DNA from: Achromobacter xylosoxidans
GTDB taxonomy: Bacteria; Pseudomonadota; Gammaproteobacteria; Burkholderiales; Burkholderiaceae_B
Direction of reading: 5' to 3'
DNA length: 64,000 nucleotides
Assembly (NCBI RefSeq): GCF_002192695.1
Contig: NZ_MTLG01000011.1
Span: 62,001 to 126,000 of the forward strand
The stretch's first letter is position 1. Each line of letters opens with the position of its first letter. Position numbers and translations under genes: made by a program. Under the pieces are notes generated by a model, which saw nothing but the letters and a program-made list of their open reading frames with translations, made no database searches and was not told the origin of the DNA. Shown piece by piece: positions 38,014 to 48,575 of the stretch.

Positions 38014-38036
38014 AAGCCTTACAAGGGCTTTTTGCT
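38014..38036 (+). terminator. Weak terminator or attenuator between minC and minD
   Basis: AAGCC, loop TTACAAG, GGCTT followed by TTT-G-CTTT in the 141-nt gap before minD. A five-pair stem with a T-rich tail; likely partial read-through that lowers minDE relative to minC, or a processing site. Confidence 0.4.
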
Positions 38037-38078
38037 TTACGATAACGCGATTTATTCGAACATAAGGGTTTGATCGTC

Positions 38079-38894
38079 ATGACACGCATTGTTGTGGTGA
38101 CTTCCGGCAAAGGCGGCGTGGGCAAAACCACGACCAGCGCCAGTTTTTCTGCAGGACTCGCGATGCGGGGCCACAAGACCGCTGTCATCGACTTCGATGT
38201 CGGCCTGCGCAACCTCGACCTGATCATGGGCTGCGAACGTCGCGTCGTGTACGACTTCGTCAACGTGATCCAGGGCGAAGCCACGCTAAACCAGGCTCTC
38301 ATCAAGGACAAGCAGCTCGAAAACCTGTTCATCCTGCCCGCCTCGCAGACGCGCGACAAAGACGCGCTGACGCAGGAAGGCGTGGAAAAGGTCATCAACG
38401 ACCTCAAGGGCATGGGCTTTGACTACATCGTCTGCGACTCGCCCGCCGGCATCGAAACGGGCGCGCTGATGGCCGCCTACTTCGCCGACGACGCGCTGGT
38501 CGTGACCAACCCGGAAGTCTCGTCGGTGCGCGACTCCGACCGCATCCTGGGCATCCTGGCCGCCAAGTCCAAGCGCGCCGTGGAAGGCGACGAACCGGTC
38601 AAGGAATACCTGCTGCTGACGCGCTACAGCCCCAAGCGCGTGGTCGACGGCGAAATGCTGTCGCTGGGCGATATCGAGGACATCCTGCGCATCAAGCTGA
38701 TCGGCGTGATCCCCGAATCCGAAGCGGTGCTGCAGGCCTCGAACCAGGGCCTGCCGGCCATCCACCTCAGAGACACCGACGTTTCCGAAGCCTACAAGGA
38801 CGTCGTGGCCCGTTACCTTGGCGAAGACAAGGCCCTGCGCTTTACCGACTACGAAAAGCCCGGTTTCCTGAAACGCCTGTTCGGAGGCAAGTAA
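38079..38894 (+). CDS. minD: Septum-site ATPase MinD
   Basis: A 271-residue deviant-Walker ParA/MinD ATPase. The P-loop VTSGKGGVGKTTTSA at residues 6-20 carries the signature Lys, IDFDVGLRNLDLIMG is switch I, and VCDSPAGIETGAL is switch II. The C-terminal amphipathic membrane-targeting helix is present (KPGFLKRLFGGK). It recruits MinC and is stimulated by MinE to oscillate. ATG 38079 is chosen over the TTG nine nt upstream. minE follows after 3 nt. Confidence 0.96.
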   Translation: MTRIVVVTSGKGGVGKTTTSASFSAGLAMRGHKTAVIDFDVGLRNLDLIMGCERRVVYDFVNVIQGEATLNQALIKDKQLENLFILPASQTRDKDALTQEGVEKVINDLKGMGFDYIVCDSPAGIETGALMAAYFADDALVVTNPEVSSVRDSDRILGILAAKSKRAVEGDEPVKEYLLLTRYSPKRVVDGEMLSLGDIEDILRIKLIGVIPESEAVLQASNQGLPAIHLRDTDVSEAYKDVVARYLGEDKALRFTDYEKPGFLKRLFGGK

Positions 38895-38897
38895 GCA

Positions 38898-39155
38898 ATG
38901 TCCTTCCTGTCGTTTCTGCTTGGTCAAAAGAAGACCTCCGCATCCGTTGCCAAGGAACGGTTGCAGATCATCCTGGCCCACGAGCGGGGCCGCGGCGATT
39001 CGCCCGATTACCTGCCGCAGCTGCAGCAGGAGCTTATCGCCGTCATTTCGAAATACGTGAAGATCAACCCCGAAGACATCAAGGTGCACCTGGAACGCCA
39101 GGACACGCTGGAGGTTCTGGAGGTGAAGATCGAAATGCCGCAGAACGAGACCTGA
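38898..39155 (+). CDS. minE: Cell division topological specificity factor MinE
   Basis: An 85-residue protein. The N-terminal membrane-targeting and MinD-binding stretch is [29 protein letters not shown], and the topological-specificity domain follows ([25 protein letters not shown]). It stimulates MinD ATPase and sets the oscillation. Last gene of minCDE, followed by a bidirectional terminator shared with a convergent lipoprotein gene. Confidence 0.96.
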   Translation: MSFLSFLLGQKKTSASVAKERLQIILAHERGRGDSPDYLPQLQQELIAVISKYVKINPEDIKVHLERQDTLEVLEVKIEMPQNET

Positions 39156-39196
39156 TGCGGCTGCGCGCGCCGCCATCCGGCGCCCGCGCGATAGTC

Positions 39197-39230
39197 AAAA
39201 AAATGCCCGGCATTGCCGGGCATTTGCTTT
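39197..39230. terminator. Bidirectional intrinsic terminator
   Basis: ATGCCCGGC, loop ATT, GCCGGGCAT (perfect nine-pair stem) with seven As on the left and TTTGCTTT on the right, so both strands end in a T-run. It lies between minE and the convergent lipoprotein gene. Confidence 0.85.
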
Positions 39231-39244
39231 GGGGCGGCGGATGC

Positions 39245-39469
39245 TTAACGCTTGCCGACCTGATCGCCGATGACGCCGCCGATCGCCGCTCCGCCCACCG
39301 TTCCGAGGATGCCGCCGTTGGTGATCACGGCGCCTGCCACGCCGCCCAGGGCAGCGCCGCCGACGGCGCTCTTCTGGCGATGGCTCATGCCGTCCCAGGA
39401 AGAGCAGCCAGCCATGGCGGCGGTCATCGCCAGCGCGACACAGATTTTGGAGAGAGATGCGATTTTCAT
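39245..39469 (-). CDS. Small glycine-zipper lipoprotein
   Basis: A 74-residue exported protein. The signal peptide ends in a lipobox (AAMAGC, Cys about residue 22), so it is probably lipidated. The mature part is a Gly/Ala-rich repeat (GGAALGGVAGAVITNGGIL, GGAAIGGVIGDQVG) forming a glycine-zipper 2TM hairpin, as in OsmB- or SlyB-like proteins. Such lipoproteins sit in the envelope, often under stress control; the exact role is unknown. Confidence 0.8.
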   Translation of the reverse strand: MKIASLSKICVALAMTAAMAGCSSWDGMSHRQKSAVGGAALGGVAGAVITNGGILGTVGGAAIGGVIGDQVGKR

Positions 39470-39660
39470 ATTTGTGGTTCCTATTCTCGTACCCGGGAAT
39501 CGCGCATGAAACTGGATGCGAGCGCGCGGCGCCCATAAGGGTCTGGAACCTTCAGGATCGCAAAATATTCTTGCCCTGGCTGTGAAGTTTGCCCATGAAT
39601 TGTGTCAAAAGGCGAGTTAATCTTTGCGCGCCCCAGGGATATTGTTGCAGCACGCTGCCG

Positions 39661-40194
39661 CTATTTGACCAGACGTAACACCTCGCGAAAGCGCGGGTGC
39701 TCGCAAGTGCGCATCCACTCGAATATCGCCATCTCGGACGTGACGATTTCAGCGCCATGCGCGCGCGCGCGGCGCAGCGCCGCGTGATGATCGGCGGGCT
39801 TGCGCGAGCCCGCGGCGTCCGACACCAGCACCGCGTGGTAACCCAGATCGACCAGGCCGATCACGGTCTGCAGCACACAGATATGCGCCTCGCAGCCCGC
39901 CACCAGGATGGTCTTGCGCGCGGCCGGCAGCCAGGCCTCGAAGCCCGGCTCCAGCGCGGAAGAAAAGTGCATCTTCTGGAATGTCGTCTGGATCTGCTCG
40001 CGCAGCGGCTCCACGGTGGCGCCCAGCATCTTGGCGTGGTGTTCGGTGGCGGCCACCGGCACGTCCAGCAGGCGCGCGGCCTGCGCGAGTTTGTGCGCGG
40101 CTTGGAGCACGGCCTCGCCTTCGTGGATGACGGGCATCAACCGGCCCTGCATGTCGACGATCAGCAGGGTGGAATCGGAAGCGGACAGCAGCAT
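39661..40194 (-). CDS. Isochorismatase-family hydrolase (YcaC-like)
   Basis: A 177-residue cysteine hydrolase. The triad of the family is visible: Asp in LLIVDMQGRLMPV, Lys in FQKMHFSS, and Cys in ILVAGCEAHICVLQT with the preceding cis-peptide region. Short length fits YcaC-type proteins rather than EntB. The substrate is unknown; relatives cleave amides or carbamates. It lies upstream of the glycine-zipper gene (co-directional) and downstream of ettA, with a terminator separating it from ettA. Confidence 0.85.
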   Translation of the reverse strand: MLLSASDSTLLIVDMQGRLMPVIHEGEAVLQAAHKLAQAARLLDVPVAATEHHAKMLGATVEPLREQIQTTFQKMHFSSALEPGFEAWLPAARKTILVAGCEAHICVLQTVIGLVDLGYHAVLVSDAAGSRKPADHHAALRRARAHGAEIVTSEMAIFEWMRTCEHPRFREVLRLVK

Positions 40195-40235
40195 GGCGTG
40201 GAACTCCTGGAAGTAGCCTCTAGCATAACGCTGGC

Positions 40236-40260
40236 AAAAAAAACCCGGCGCGAGGCCGGG
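40236..40260 (-). terminator. Intrinsic terminator of ettA
   Basis: On the minus strand CCCGGC, loop CTCGC, GCCGGG is followed by eight Ts, 18 nt after the ettA stop. Strong Rho-independent form. Confidence 0.85.
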
Positions 40261-40277
40261 ATTCTTGCAGGCGCTGA

Positions 40278-41951
<1,674 letters not shown>

Positions 41952-42057
41952 GGGCTCGTATGGGAGATATAGCTGATGAACCGTCGATTGTAGGCCGGAA
42001 CCCTGACCGGCGTATGTCCGCCGCCAAATGGCCGGCCCGCGCTGCGGGTCCGTCCCT

Positions 42058-42978
42058 TCAGGCGGCCTTCGGCCGCACCGCGCGCCCGCCAGTGCGCAGC
42101 TGCGCCAGCATAACGCCGGCCAGCGCCATCGCCCCGCCGACGATGTGGAACAGATGGGGCTTTTCGTCCAGGAACACGGCCGCGATCGCGACCGTGGCCA
42201 CCGGCATGAGGTTGAGGAAAATGCTGGCGCGGTTGGGACCCAGGTGCTTGACGCCCTGCATCCATAGAAAGGGCGCGAACAGCGACGGGAACACCGCCGC
42301 GTACAGCACCAGCGGCAGGTTATCGGCGTTGAGCGGCGAAGGCGGCGCCATCAGGAAGGCCGGCAGCTGGAACAGCACGCCGAAAGCCACCTGCACATAC
42401 AGCGACTGCCACGGTCCCACCGGCAAGGCCCAGCGGCGCAGCAGCACCCCATACAGCGCGTAGGCCAGCGCGCCCACGCCCATCAGCAGGTCGCCGCGGT
42501 TGGCCCCCACTTCCAGCAGCCGGGCGGGATCGCCTTCGCCGATCAGCAGGGCCAGGCCCGCCAGCGACAGCAGGCCGCCCAGCATGGCCATGGCCGAGGG
42601 CAGCTCGCGCAGCAGCAGCGCCACCACCGCAATGGTCATCAGCGGAATCATCGCGGTAATGATGCCCATGTTGGTCGCCGTGGTACTGGCGGCCGCCACA
42701 TAGGCCAGGCCCTGGTACAGCGCCATGCCCAGTCCGCCCAGCACCGCCAGCTTGGGCAGGTTGGGCAGGATCTGGCGGCGCTGCGCCCAGACGCCAGGCA
42801 GCACGAAGGGCGTCAGCACCACGCCGGCCAGGGCCCAGCGGTAGAAGCCGATGGCAGCGGGCGCAATGGCGCTGGCCGCCATCTTGGTGACGATCATATT
42901 GACCGACCAGATCAGGGCCGCCAGCAACGGGTACAGCAGGTAGCGGGCGGGAACATGGGGAGAGGAAGCACGGGTCAT
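42058..42978 (-). CDS. EamA/DMT-family transporter
   Basis: A 306-residue ten-helix drug/metabolite transporter with two EamA repeats. The first begins [19 protein letters not shown]; the second has [22 protein letters not shown], and the C-terminus shows [22 protein letters not shown], a typical EamA motif. The substrate is unknown; relatives export amino acids or metabolites. ATG 42978 is preferred over 43005. It is divergent from an AraC regulator gene, which may control it. Confidence 0.85.
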   Translation of the reverse strand: MTRASSPHVPARYLLYPLLAALIWSVNMIVTKMAASAIAPAAIGFYRWALAGVVLTPFVLPGVWAQRRQILPNLPKLAVLGGLGMALYQGLAYVAAASTTATNMGIITAMIPLMTIAVVALLLRELPSAMAMLGGLLSLAGLALLIGEGDPARLLEVGANRGDLLMGVGALAYALYGVLLRRWALPVGPWQSLYVQVAFGVLFQLPAFLMAPPSPLNADNLPLVLYAAVFPSLFAPFLWMQGVKHLGPNRASIFLNLMPVATVAIAAVFLDEKPHLFHIVGGAMALAGVMLAQLRTGGRAVRPKAA

Positions 42979-43041
42979 GAGGGGCAATGCGCAGGGGATG
43001 GACAAGACGGGGCCAGTGTAGGATATGTCCGACCTGATGTA

Positions 43042-43047
43042 TATAAT
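43042..43047 (+). promoter_or_regulatory. -10 box of the AraC-regulator gene and nearby repeats
   Basis: A perfect TATAAT lies 32 nt before the AraC ATG. Two TCCGAC repeats (43028-43033 and 43073-43078) and a CAGAC-N5-CAGAC direct repeat (43054-43068) flank it and may be regulator sites. A -35 is not clear. Confidence 0.45.
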
Positions 43048-43079
43048 GAAAAACAGACAAAATCAGACGAAGTTCCGAC

Positions 43080-43946
43080 ATGTCCGCCATCGATTCCGCG
43101 CCCGAGCTGGCCAGCCACCTGCCCTACCCGCTGGCCTGCCGCATCCTGCATTTCACGCCGAACTCCCGCATGAAGCGCCACAGCTCGCCCTGGGCGGAAC
43201 TGAACTTCGCGATCTCCGGCATCATGGAAATCGGCATACGCGGCGTCACCTATCTGTCGCCGCCGCAGTACGCCATCTGGATACCGCCGCATGTCGAGCA
43301 TTGCTGCCAGAACGAGGGCGAGGTGCACTACGCCTGCATCGACATCCCCGCCGCGGCCTGCGCCGGCCTGCCCACGGAACCGTGCACGCTCGAGATCAGC
43401 CCGGTCATGCGCGCGATCCTGGGCGACTTCGAGCAACGCGGCATCAGCTATCCGGATACGCCGGAAGACCGGCGCATGGCGCAGATCGTCATCGATCAGG
43501 CCCGCCAGGCGCGGGCTTACGCCAGCTACCTGCCCTCCACCTCCGATCCGCTGCTCGCGCCCATCCTGTCGGCGCTGCAGCACAGCCCTGGCGACAAGCG
43601 CGGCGCCGCGCACTGGGCCGCCACCGCGAAAATCACCGAGCGCACGCTGCTGCGCCACTGCCAGCAGCACCTGGGCATGTCGTTCAATGAATGGCGCCTG
43701 CGACTACGCGTGGTCAGCGCGCTGGGCATGCTGGACGCGGGCCAGCCGGTCCAGTCCGTGGCGCGCGAACTGGGCTACAGCACGCCCTCGGCCTTCATCG
43801 CCATGTTCCAGCGGCTTACGGGCCAATCGCCCGACAACGCGCGCAGGCGCAGCCAGGGCGGCGCGCCCGCGCCACGACCCCGGAAAACCGCGTCATCCAA
43901 GCGTCTGATGCAAGGCGCGGCCGATCGCGAGACAATACGACTGTAG
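43080..43946 (+). CDS. AraC-family transcriptional regulator
   Basis: A 288-residue regulator. The N-terminal half has a cupin-like ligand-binding pattern (RHSSPWAELNFAISGIMEIG ... PPQYAIWIPPHVEHCC). The C-terminal half has two helix-turn-helices (TAKITERTLLRHCQQHLGMS and VARELGYSTPSAFIAMFQRL), the second with the AraC consensus. The start is within the short divergent region shared with the EamA transporter, its likely target (inference). Confidence 0.88.
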   Translation: MSAIDSAPELASHLPYPLACRILHFTPNSRMKRHSSPWAELNFAISGIMEIGIRGVTYLSPPQYAIWIPPHVEHCCQNEGEVHYACIDIPAAACAGLPTEPCTLEISPVMRAILGDFEQRGISYPDTPEDRRMAQIVIDQARQARAYASYLPSTSDPLLAPILSALQHSPGDKRGAAHWAATAKITERTLLRHCQQHLGMSFNEWRLRLRVVSALGMLDAGQPVQSVARELGYSTPSAFIAMFQRLTGQSPDNARRRSQGGAPAPRPRKTASSKRLMQGAADRETIRL

Positions 43947-44015
43947 CCAGGGCCTGCCAGCAGGCCCGAATCTTGCCGTGCCGTCGCGGCTTCATCGCGC
44001 CCAGGAATCCTCTTC

Positions 44016-44549
44016 ATGTCTGCCTCCGCCACTCCCCCCGCCTCCCTGACCCATTTCAGCACCACCGAACTGGACATGCTGGCCAAGACCGCCGACGCCT
44101 TGAGCGCCTATCTGGGCAAGCCCGTGCTGGCCGAAGTGGTGCTGGGCGATGACGGCACCGAATGGGTGACCTATGGCGTGCCCATGGATGAAAACGCCAA
44201 GCCCGACGAGGACCAGACCCACGTGCAGCTGGGAGGCCCCGGCGCCCGCCTGCTGGGCAACCGCGGCGGCTTGGCCCAGTCCGACGACGACACCTACGAC
44301 TGCCTCTATCTCTGGGCCATCGAGATCTCGCTGAACGAAGGCGAGCGCTTCATCAAGCTGGACCACGACGGCGAAGAATCGGCCTGGTCCGACAATCTGG
44401 AAGACGTGCTGCCGTTCGCCCTGTCGGAAGAGCCCGTGCCGGCGGATCCGGACGCGGAAGACGAAGAGGAAGAAGAAGACGAGGACGATGAGGATGACGA
44501 GGGCGATCACGGCCACGACCATCCTCACGACCACAACCACCGCCACTGA
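44016..44549 (+). CDS. Hypothetical protein with acidic and His-rich C-terminal tail
   Basis: A 177-residue cytoplasmic protein I do not recognise. Residues 1-145 are mixed alpha/beta (HFSTTELDMLAKTADALSAY; YDCLYLWAIEISLNEGERFI). The tail is a run of more than 20 Glu/Asp residues (about 146-165) followed by a His-Asp-rich end (HGHDHPHDHNHRH), suited to binding Ni2+, Zn2+ or Co2+. No signal peptide. The next gene on the other strand is the Dpp/Opp-type ATPase, so metal supply through that transporter is possible but unproven. Confidence 0.7.
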   Translation: MSASATPPASLTHFSTTELDMLAKTADALSAYLGKPVLAEVVLGDDGTEWVTYGVPMDENAKPDEDQTHVQLGGPGARLLGNRGGLAQSDDDTYDCLYLWAIEISLNEGERFIKLDHDGEESAWSDNLEDVLPFALSEEPVPADPDAEDEEEEEDEDDEDDEGDHGHDHPHDHNHRH

Positions 44550-44607
44550 GGCGGCGCCGGACGGCGGGTTGCGGCCGGCATGGCCGCGCAACCGCGCCGT
44601 CCGCGGA

Positions 44608-45603
44608 TCAGACCGAGATCCGCCCTTCCTGCACGGCGTGGCAGGCCACCACCGACAATCCCGCAGCCAGCGCCACCGGCGCCTCGGCCTTGCAGCGCTC
44701 GTTCGCGTGCGGGCAGCGCGGATGGAAGGTGCAGCCCGAGGGCGGATTGAGCGGATTGGGCACCTCGCCCGCCACCGCGGTGCGCGGCTTGCCCGCCCCG
44801 TTGATGTCGGGAATGGCCTCCAGCAGCATGCGCGTGTACGGATGGCGCGGCCGCGCGAACAGCTCGTCGCGCGGCGCCACCTCCACCATGCGGCCCAGGT
44901 ACATCACCCCCACCCGGTCGGCCACGTGATGCACCACCGCCAGGTTGTGGGAAATGAACAGATAGGTCAGCCCCAGGTTGCGCTGCAGGTCCTTCATCAG
45001 GTTCAGCACCTGCGCCTGCACCGACACGTCCAGCGCCGAGGTCGGCTCGTCGCACACCAGGAATTCCGGATTCACCGCCAGCGCCCGCGCGATCGAGATG
45101 CGCTGGCGCTGGCCACCTGAAAACTGGTGCGGATAGCGGCCCTGGTCGGCCGGATCCAGGCCCACCTGCTTGAGCAGTTCGCCCACGCGCGCGCTGCGCT
45201 CGTCAGGCGTCATGGCGGTGTGGGTCAGCATGGGCTCGGCGATGATGCGGCCGACGCGCCAGCGCGGGTTCAAGCTGGCATAGGGGTCCTGGAAAATCAT
45301 CTGCAGCCGCTTGCGCAGGGCGCGGCCGCCCGGCTCGGACATGCGCGACAGAGGCTGGCCGTCGAAGCGTATGTCGCCGCGGGTCAGGCCATACAGGCCC
45401 ACCAGCATGCGCGCCACGGTCGATTTGCCGCAGCCCGATTCGCCCACCAGCGCCAGCGTCTCGCCGCGCGCGATCTCGAACGACACTCCGTCCACGGCGC
45501 GCAGCATCACGCGCGGCTTGCCCGCGAGCTTGCGTTCCAGCCACGGCGGCGACACATCGAACCAGCGCGCGGCGTCCTTTACTTCCACCAAGGGCGTCGT
45601 CAT
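44608..45603 (-). CDS. Dpp/Opp-type ABC transporter ATP-binding protein (DppF-like)
   Basis: A 331-residue ATPase. Walker A is [16 protein letters not shown], signature [17 protein letters not shown], Walker [13 protein letters not shown], with the C-terminal oligopeptide-ABC extension ([14 protein letters not shown] and a Cys-rich [17 protein letters not shown] segment). Paired with the DppD-like ATPase, whose stop it overlaps by four nt. Last gene of a five-gene peptide/nickel-family importer. Confidence 0.9.
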   Translation of the reverse strand: MTTPLVEVKDAARWFDVSPPWLERKLAGKPRVMLRAVDGVSFEIARGETLALVGESGCGKSTVARMLVGLYGLTRGDIRFDGQPLSRMSEPGGRALRKRLQMIFQDPYASLNPRWRVGRIIAEPMLTHTAMTPDERSARVGELLKQVGLDPADQGRYPHQFSGGQRQRISIARALAVNPEFLVCDEPTSALDVSVQAQVLNLMKDLQRNLGLTYLFISHNLAVVHHVADRVGVMYLGRMVEVAPRDELFARPRHPYTRMLLEAIPDINGAGKPRTAVAGEVPNPLNPPSGCTFHPRCPHANERCKAEAPVALAAGLSVVACHAVQEGRISV

Positions 45604-46580
45604 GCGGCCACCTTATCGTTGTTGTCGTGCAGCCAACAGGCCGCGCGGGACGTGCCGGCCGTCATCAGCTCCGGACGCTCCACGCCGCAACGCGGCAGGC
45701 GCTGGCCGCAGCGCGGATTGAAGGCGCAGCCCGGTGGAATGGCGTTCAGGCGCGGCATGCTGCCGTCGATCTGCACCAGCCGCTCGGAATGCCCTTCCAG
45801 CGACGGAATCGAGCCCATCAGCCCCGTCGTATAGGGATGGCGCGGCTTGTGGATCACGTCCGCCACCGGACCGATCTCGGCCACCCGGCCCGCGTACATC
45901 ACCGCGACGCGGTCGGCGGTTTCGGCGATCACGCCCATGTCGTGCGTGATCAGCATCACCGCCGTGCCGTTTTCACGGCACAGGCGCTTGAGCAGCTCGA
46001 TGATCTGCGCCTGAATTGACACGTCCAGCGCGGTGGTGGGTTCGTCCGCCACCACCAGCTTGGGCTCGGCCGCCAAGGCCAGCGCGATCACCACGCGCTG
46101 GCGCATGCCGCCGGAAAATTGGTGCGGGTAGTGGTCGATGCGCTCGCGCGCGGCCGGGATGCCGGTCGATGCCAGCAGCTCCACCGCGCGCTCGCGCGCC
46201 TGGGACCAGCTCAGGTCCAGGTGCGTCACGATGGTTTCCGCCAGCTGCCGGCCCACCGTGTACAGCGGGTTCAGCGAGGTCAGCGGGTCCTGGAACACCG
46301 CGCCGATCTCGCGGCCGCGCACGCGGCGCATCTGCTCATCGGGCAGGTTGTCGATGCGGCGGCCCGCCAGCAGGATCTCGCCCGCGGCGATGCGCCCCGG
46401 CGGTTCCAGCAAGCCGATGATGGATGCGCCGGTCAGGGATTTGCCGGCGCCGGATTCGCCCACTACGCCCAGGACTTCGCCAGCCTGGATGGAAAAGGAC
46501 ACGTCGTCCAGGGCGCGCAGCGTGCCGCGGCGCGTGGGAAATTCCACGCGCAGGTTGCGGACTTCTAGAAGTGCGCTCAT
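45600..46580 (-). CDS. Dpp/Opp-type ABC transporter ATP-binding protein (DppD-like)
   Basis: A 326-residue ATPase. Walker [17 protein letters not shown], signature [16 protein letters not shown], Walker [13 protein letters not shown], and the Cys-rich oligopeptide C-terminus ([17 protein letters not shown]). It forms the heterodimeric motor with the DppF-like subunit. It follows the DppC-like permease gene by 7 nt; its stop overlaps the next start. Confidence 0.9.
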   Translation of the reverse strand: MSALLEVRNLRVEFPTRRGTLRALDDVSFSIQAGEVLGVVGESGAGKSLTGASIIGLLEPPGRIAAGEILLAGRRIDNLPDEQMRRVRGREIGAVFQDPLTSLNPLYTVGRQLAETIVTHLDLSWSQARERAVELLASTGIPAARERIDHYPHQFSGGMRQRVVIALALAAEPKLVVADEPTTALDVSIQAQIIELLKRLCRENGTAVMLITHDMGVIAETADRVAVMYAGRVAEIGPVADVIHKPRHPYTTGLMGSIPSLEGHSERLVQIDGSMPRLNAIPPGCAFNPRCGQRLPRCGVERPELMTAGTSRAACWLHDNNDKVAA

Positions 46581-46587
46581 GTAAACC

Positions 46588-47502
46588 TCAATTCAGCCGG
46601 GGGTTGAGCGCATCGCGCAGCCAGTCGCCTAACAAGTTGACCGACAGCACCAGCAGCACCAACGCCGCGCCGGGGAAGATGGTGATCCACCATTCCCCTG
46701 AAAACAGGAAGTCGTTGCCGATGCGGATCAGCGTGCCGAGCGACGGCGCGGTCGGCGGTACGCCTACCCCCAGGAACGACAGCGTGGCCTCCGTGATGAT
46801 GGCCGTGGCCAGGTGCACCGTGGCCAGCACCAGCACCGGACCCAGCACATTGGGCAGCACGTGGCGGAACATGATCACGGGCGAGGCCACGCCGATCACG
46901 CGCGCCGCCTGCACGTATTCGCGGTTCTTCTCCACCAGGGTGGAGCCGCGCACGGTGCGCGCATACTGCGGCCAGCCCGCCAGCGCGATCGCGCCGATCA
47001 GCACCGGGAACGCGATCAGCTCATGCAGCTCGCGCGGCACCGCCGCCCGCGCCACGCCATCGATCAGCAGCGCGATCAGGATGGCGGGGAACGACAGCTG
47101 CACGTCGGCGATACGCATGATGAACGCATCGATGCGCCCGCCCGCGTAGCCCGAGATCAGCCCCAGCACGATGCCGATCAGCATCGACAGCAGCACCGAG
47201 GCCAGGCCGATCAGGAGCGACACGCGGGTGCCGTACAGGATGGCCGAGTACAGGTCGCGGCCCTGGCTGTCGGTGCCCAGCAGATAGGTCGGCAGGCCGT
47301 TGGCCTCCCAGGCGGGCGGCAACAAGGCGTCCAGCAATTCCACCGTGGTCAGGTCGAACGGGTTGTGCGGCGCCACCCAGCCGGCCCCGAAGGAGCCGAT
47401 CAGCAGCAGCGCCAGCATCACGGTGGCGACGATGGCCACGGGCGCCCGGCGCCAGGCCCAGGCGATGTCGCTGTCCCACCAGCGTTTGAGTACGGCGCGC
47501 AT
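46588..47502 (-). CDS. Dpp/Opp-type ABC permease (DppC-like)
   Basis: A 304-residue permease with about six helices. The N-terminal OppC-type domain (PVAIVATVMLALLLIGSFGAG) precedes the core, and the EAA-type loop is VEKNREYVQAARVIGVASPVIMFRHVLPN. The ATG at 47502 shares one base with the stop of the upstream DppB-like gene, so translation is coupled. It pairs with DppB to form the channel. Confidence 0.9.
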   Translation of the reverse strand: MRAVLKRWWDSDIAWAWRRAPVAIVATVMLALLLIGSFGAGWVAPHNPFDLTTVELLDALLPPAWEANGLPTYLLGTDSQGRDLYSAILYGTRVSLLIGLASVLLSMLIGIVLGLISGYAGGRIDAFIMRIADVQLSFPAILIALLIDGVARAAVPRELHELIAFPVLIGAIALAGWPQYARTVRGSTLVEKNREYVQAARVIGVASPVIMFRHVLPNVLGPVLVLATVHLATAIITEATLSFLGVGVPPTAPSLGTLIRIGNDFLFSGEWWITIFPGAALVLLVLSVNLLGDWLRDALNPRLN

Positions 47503-48491
47503 CAGTGAGCCCCCCCGCCGCGGGTCAGCCCGGAACGCAGGCGCGGGTCCACGACAAAATACAAAAGATCGACGATCAGGTTGATCACCACGAACACCAG
47601 CGCAATCAGGCACAGGTAGGCCGCCATGACGGGCACGTCGGCGAATTGCACGGCCTGGATGAACAGCAGGCCCATGCCCGGCCACTGGAACACGGTCTCG
47701 GTCACGATGGCGAAGGCGATGATGCCGCCCAGCTGCAGGCCGGTGATGGTGATGACCGGCACCATCGTGTTCTTCAGCGCATGGCCGAAGTGGATGGCGC
47801 GGCGCTTCAGGCCGCGGGCGCGGGCGAACTTGATGTAGTCCGAACGCAGCACCTCCAGCATTTCCGAACGCACCAGGCGCAGCACCAGGGTCATCTGGAA
47901 CAGCGACAGGGTGATGGACGGCAGGATGAGATGCTTCCAGCCCGTGGCGGTGAACAGCCCCGAGGACCACCAGCCCACGCTGACGGTGTCGCCGCGGCCG
48001 TAGCTGGGCAGCCAGCCCAGTTGCACGGAGAACACCAGGATCAGCAGGATGCCGATCAGGAAGGTGGGCAGCGACACGCCCAGCAGCGAGCCGGCCAGCA
48101 GCAACTGGGACACCAGGCTGTTGCGCTTGAGCGCGGTATACACGCCCAGCGGCACGCCCACCAGCAGCGCCAGCAAGGCCGCCACCATGGACAGCTCCAG
48201 CGTGGCCGGCAGGCGGGACTTCAGCAGGGTGGAAACGGGTTCGCTCTGGCGCAGGGATATGCCGAAATTGCCCTGCAAGGCGTTGGCCACGAAATGGCCG
48301 AATTGGACGATGGCGGGCTCGTTAAGCCCCAGGCGCTCACGCAGTTCGATGCGCTCGGCATCGGTGGCGTCCTGTCCCAGCATGATGGTGACAGGGTCGC
48401 CGACGTATTGAAAAAGCACAAAGGCCAGTAGCGCGACGGTGAGCATCACCGCTACGGCCTGCAACAGGCGACGCAGTATGAAAGCAAACAT
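47502..48491 (-). CDS. Dpp/Opp-type ABC permease (DppB-like)
   Basis: A 329-residue permease with six helices. N-terminus MFAFILRRLLQAVAVMLTVALLAFVLF and the PVTIMLGQDATDAE segment are typical of DppB, and the coupling loop is EVLRSDYIKFARARGLKRRAIHFGHALKN. It lies 84 nt after the substrate-binding protein gene with a large cruciform between, a common way to keep the binding protein more abundant. Confidence 0.9.
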   Translation of the reverse strand: MFAFILRRLLQAVAVMLTVALLAFVLFQYVGDPVTIMLGQDATDAERIELRERLGLNEPAIVQFGHFVANALQGNFGISLRQSEPVSTLLKSRLPATLELSMVAALLALLVGVPLGVYTALKRNSLVSQLLLAGSLLGVSLPTFLIGILLILVFSVQLGWLPSYGRGDTVSVGWWSSGLFTATGWKHLILPSITLSLFQMTLVLRLVRSEMLEVLRSDYIKFARARGLKRRAIHFGHALKNTMVPVITITGLQLGGIIAFAIVTETVFQWPGMGLLFIQAVQFADVPVMAAYLCLIALVFVVINLIVDLLYFVVDPRLRSGLTRGGGAH

Positions 48492-48506
48492 AGGCGGGAA
48501 AGGCGT

Positions 48507-48562
48507 AACGGCGGAAACCCGCAGGCCTGCTCAGCATGAACAGGCCGTCGGGCTCCGCCGTT
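48507..48562 (-). promoter_or_regulatory. Cruciform between the binding-protein gene and dppB
   Basis: Outer arms AACGGCGGA and TCCGCCGTT are perfect, and an inner GGCCTG/CAGGCC stem has an 11-nt loop. This extended hairpin lies between the substrate-binding protein and permease genes, where it probably stabilises the upstream mRNA or attenuates transcription into the permeases. Confidence 0.6.
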
Positions 48563-48575
48563 TGATTAGCCTGGA

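Noticed and set aside
44440..44549. Repeat array in the GAGGA/GATGA-rich stretch
   Set aside because: Codon-level low complexity from the Glu/Asp/His tail, not a DNA repeat or CRISPR.
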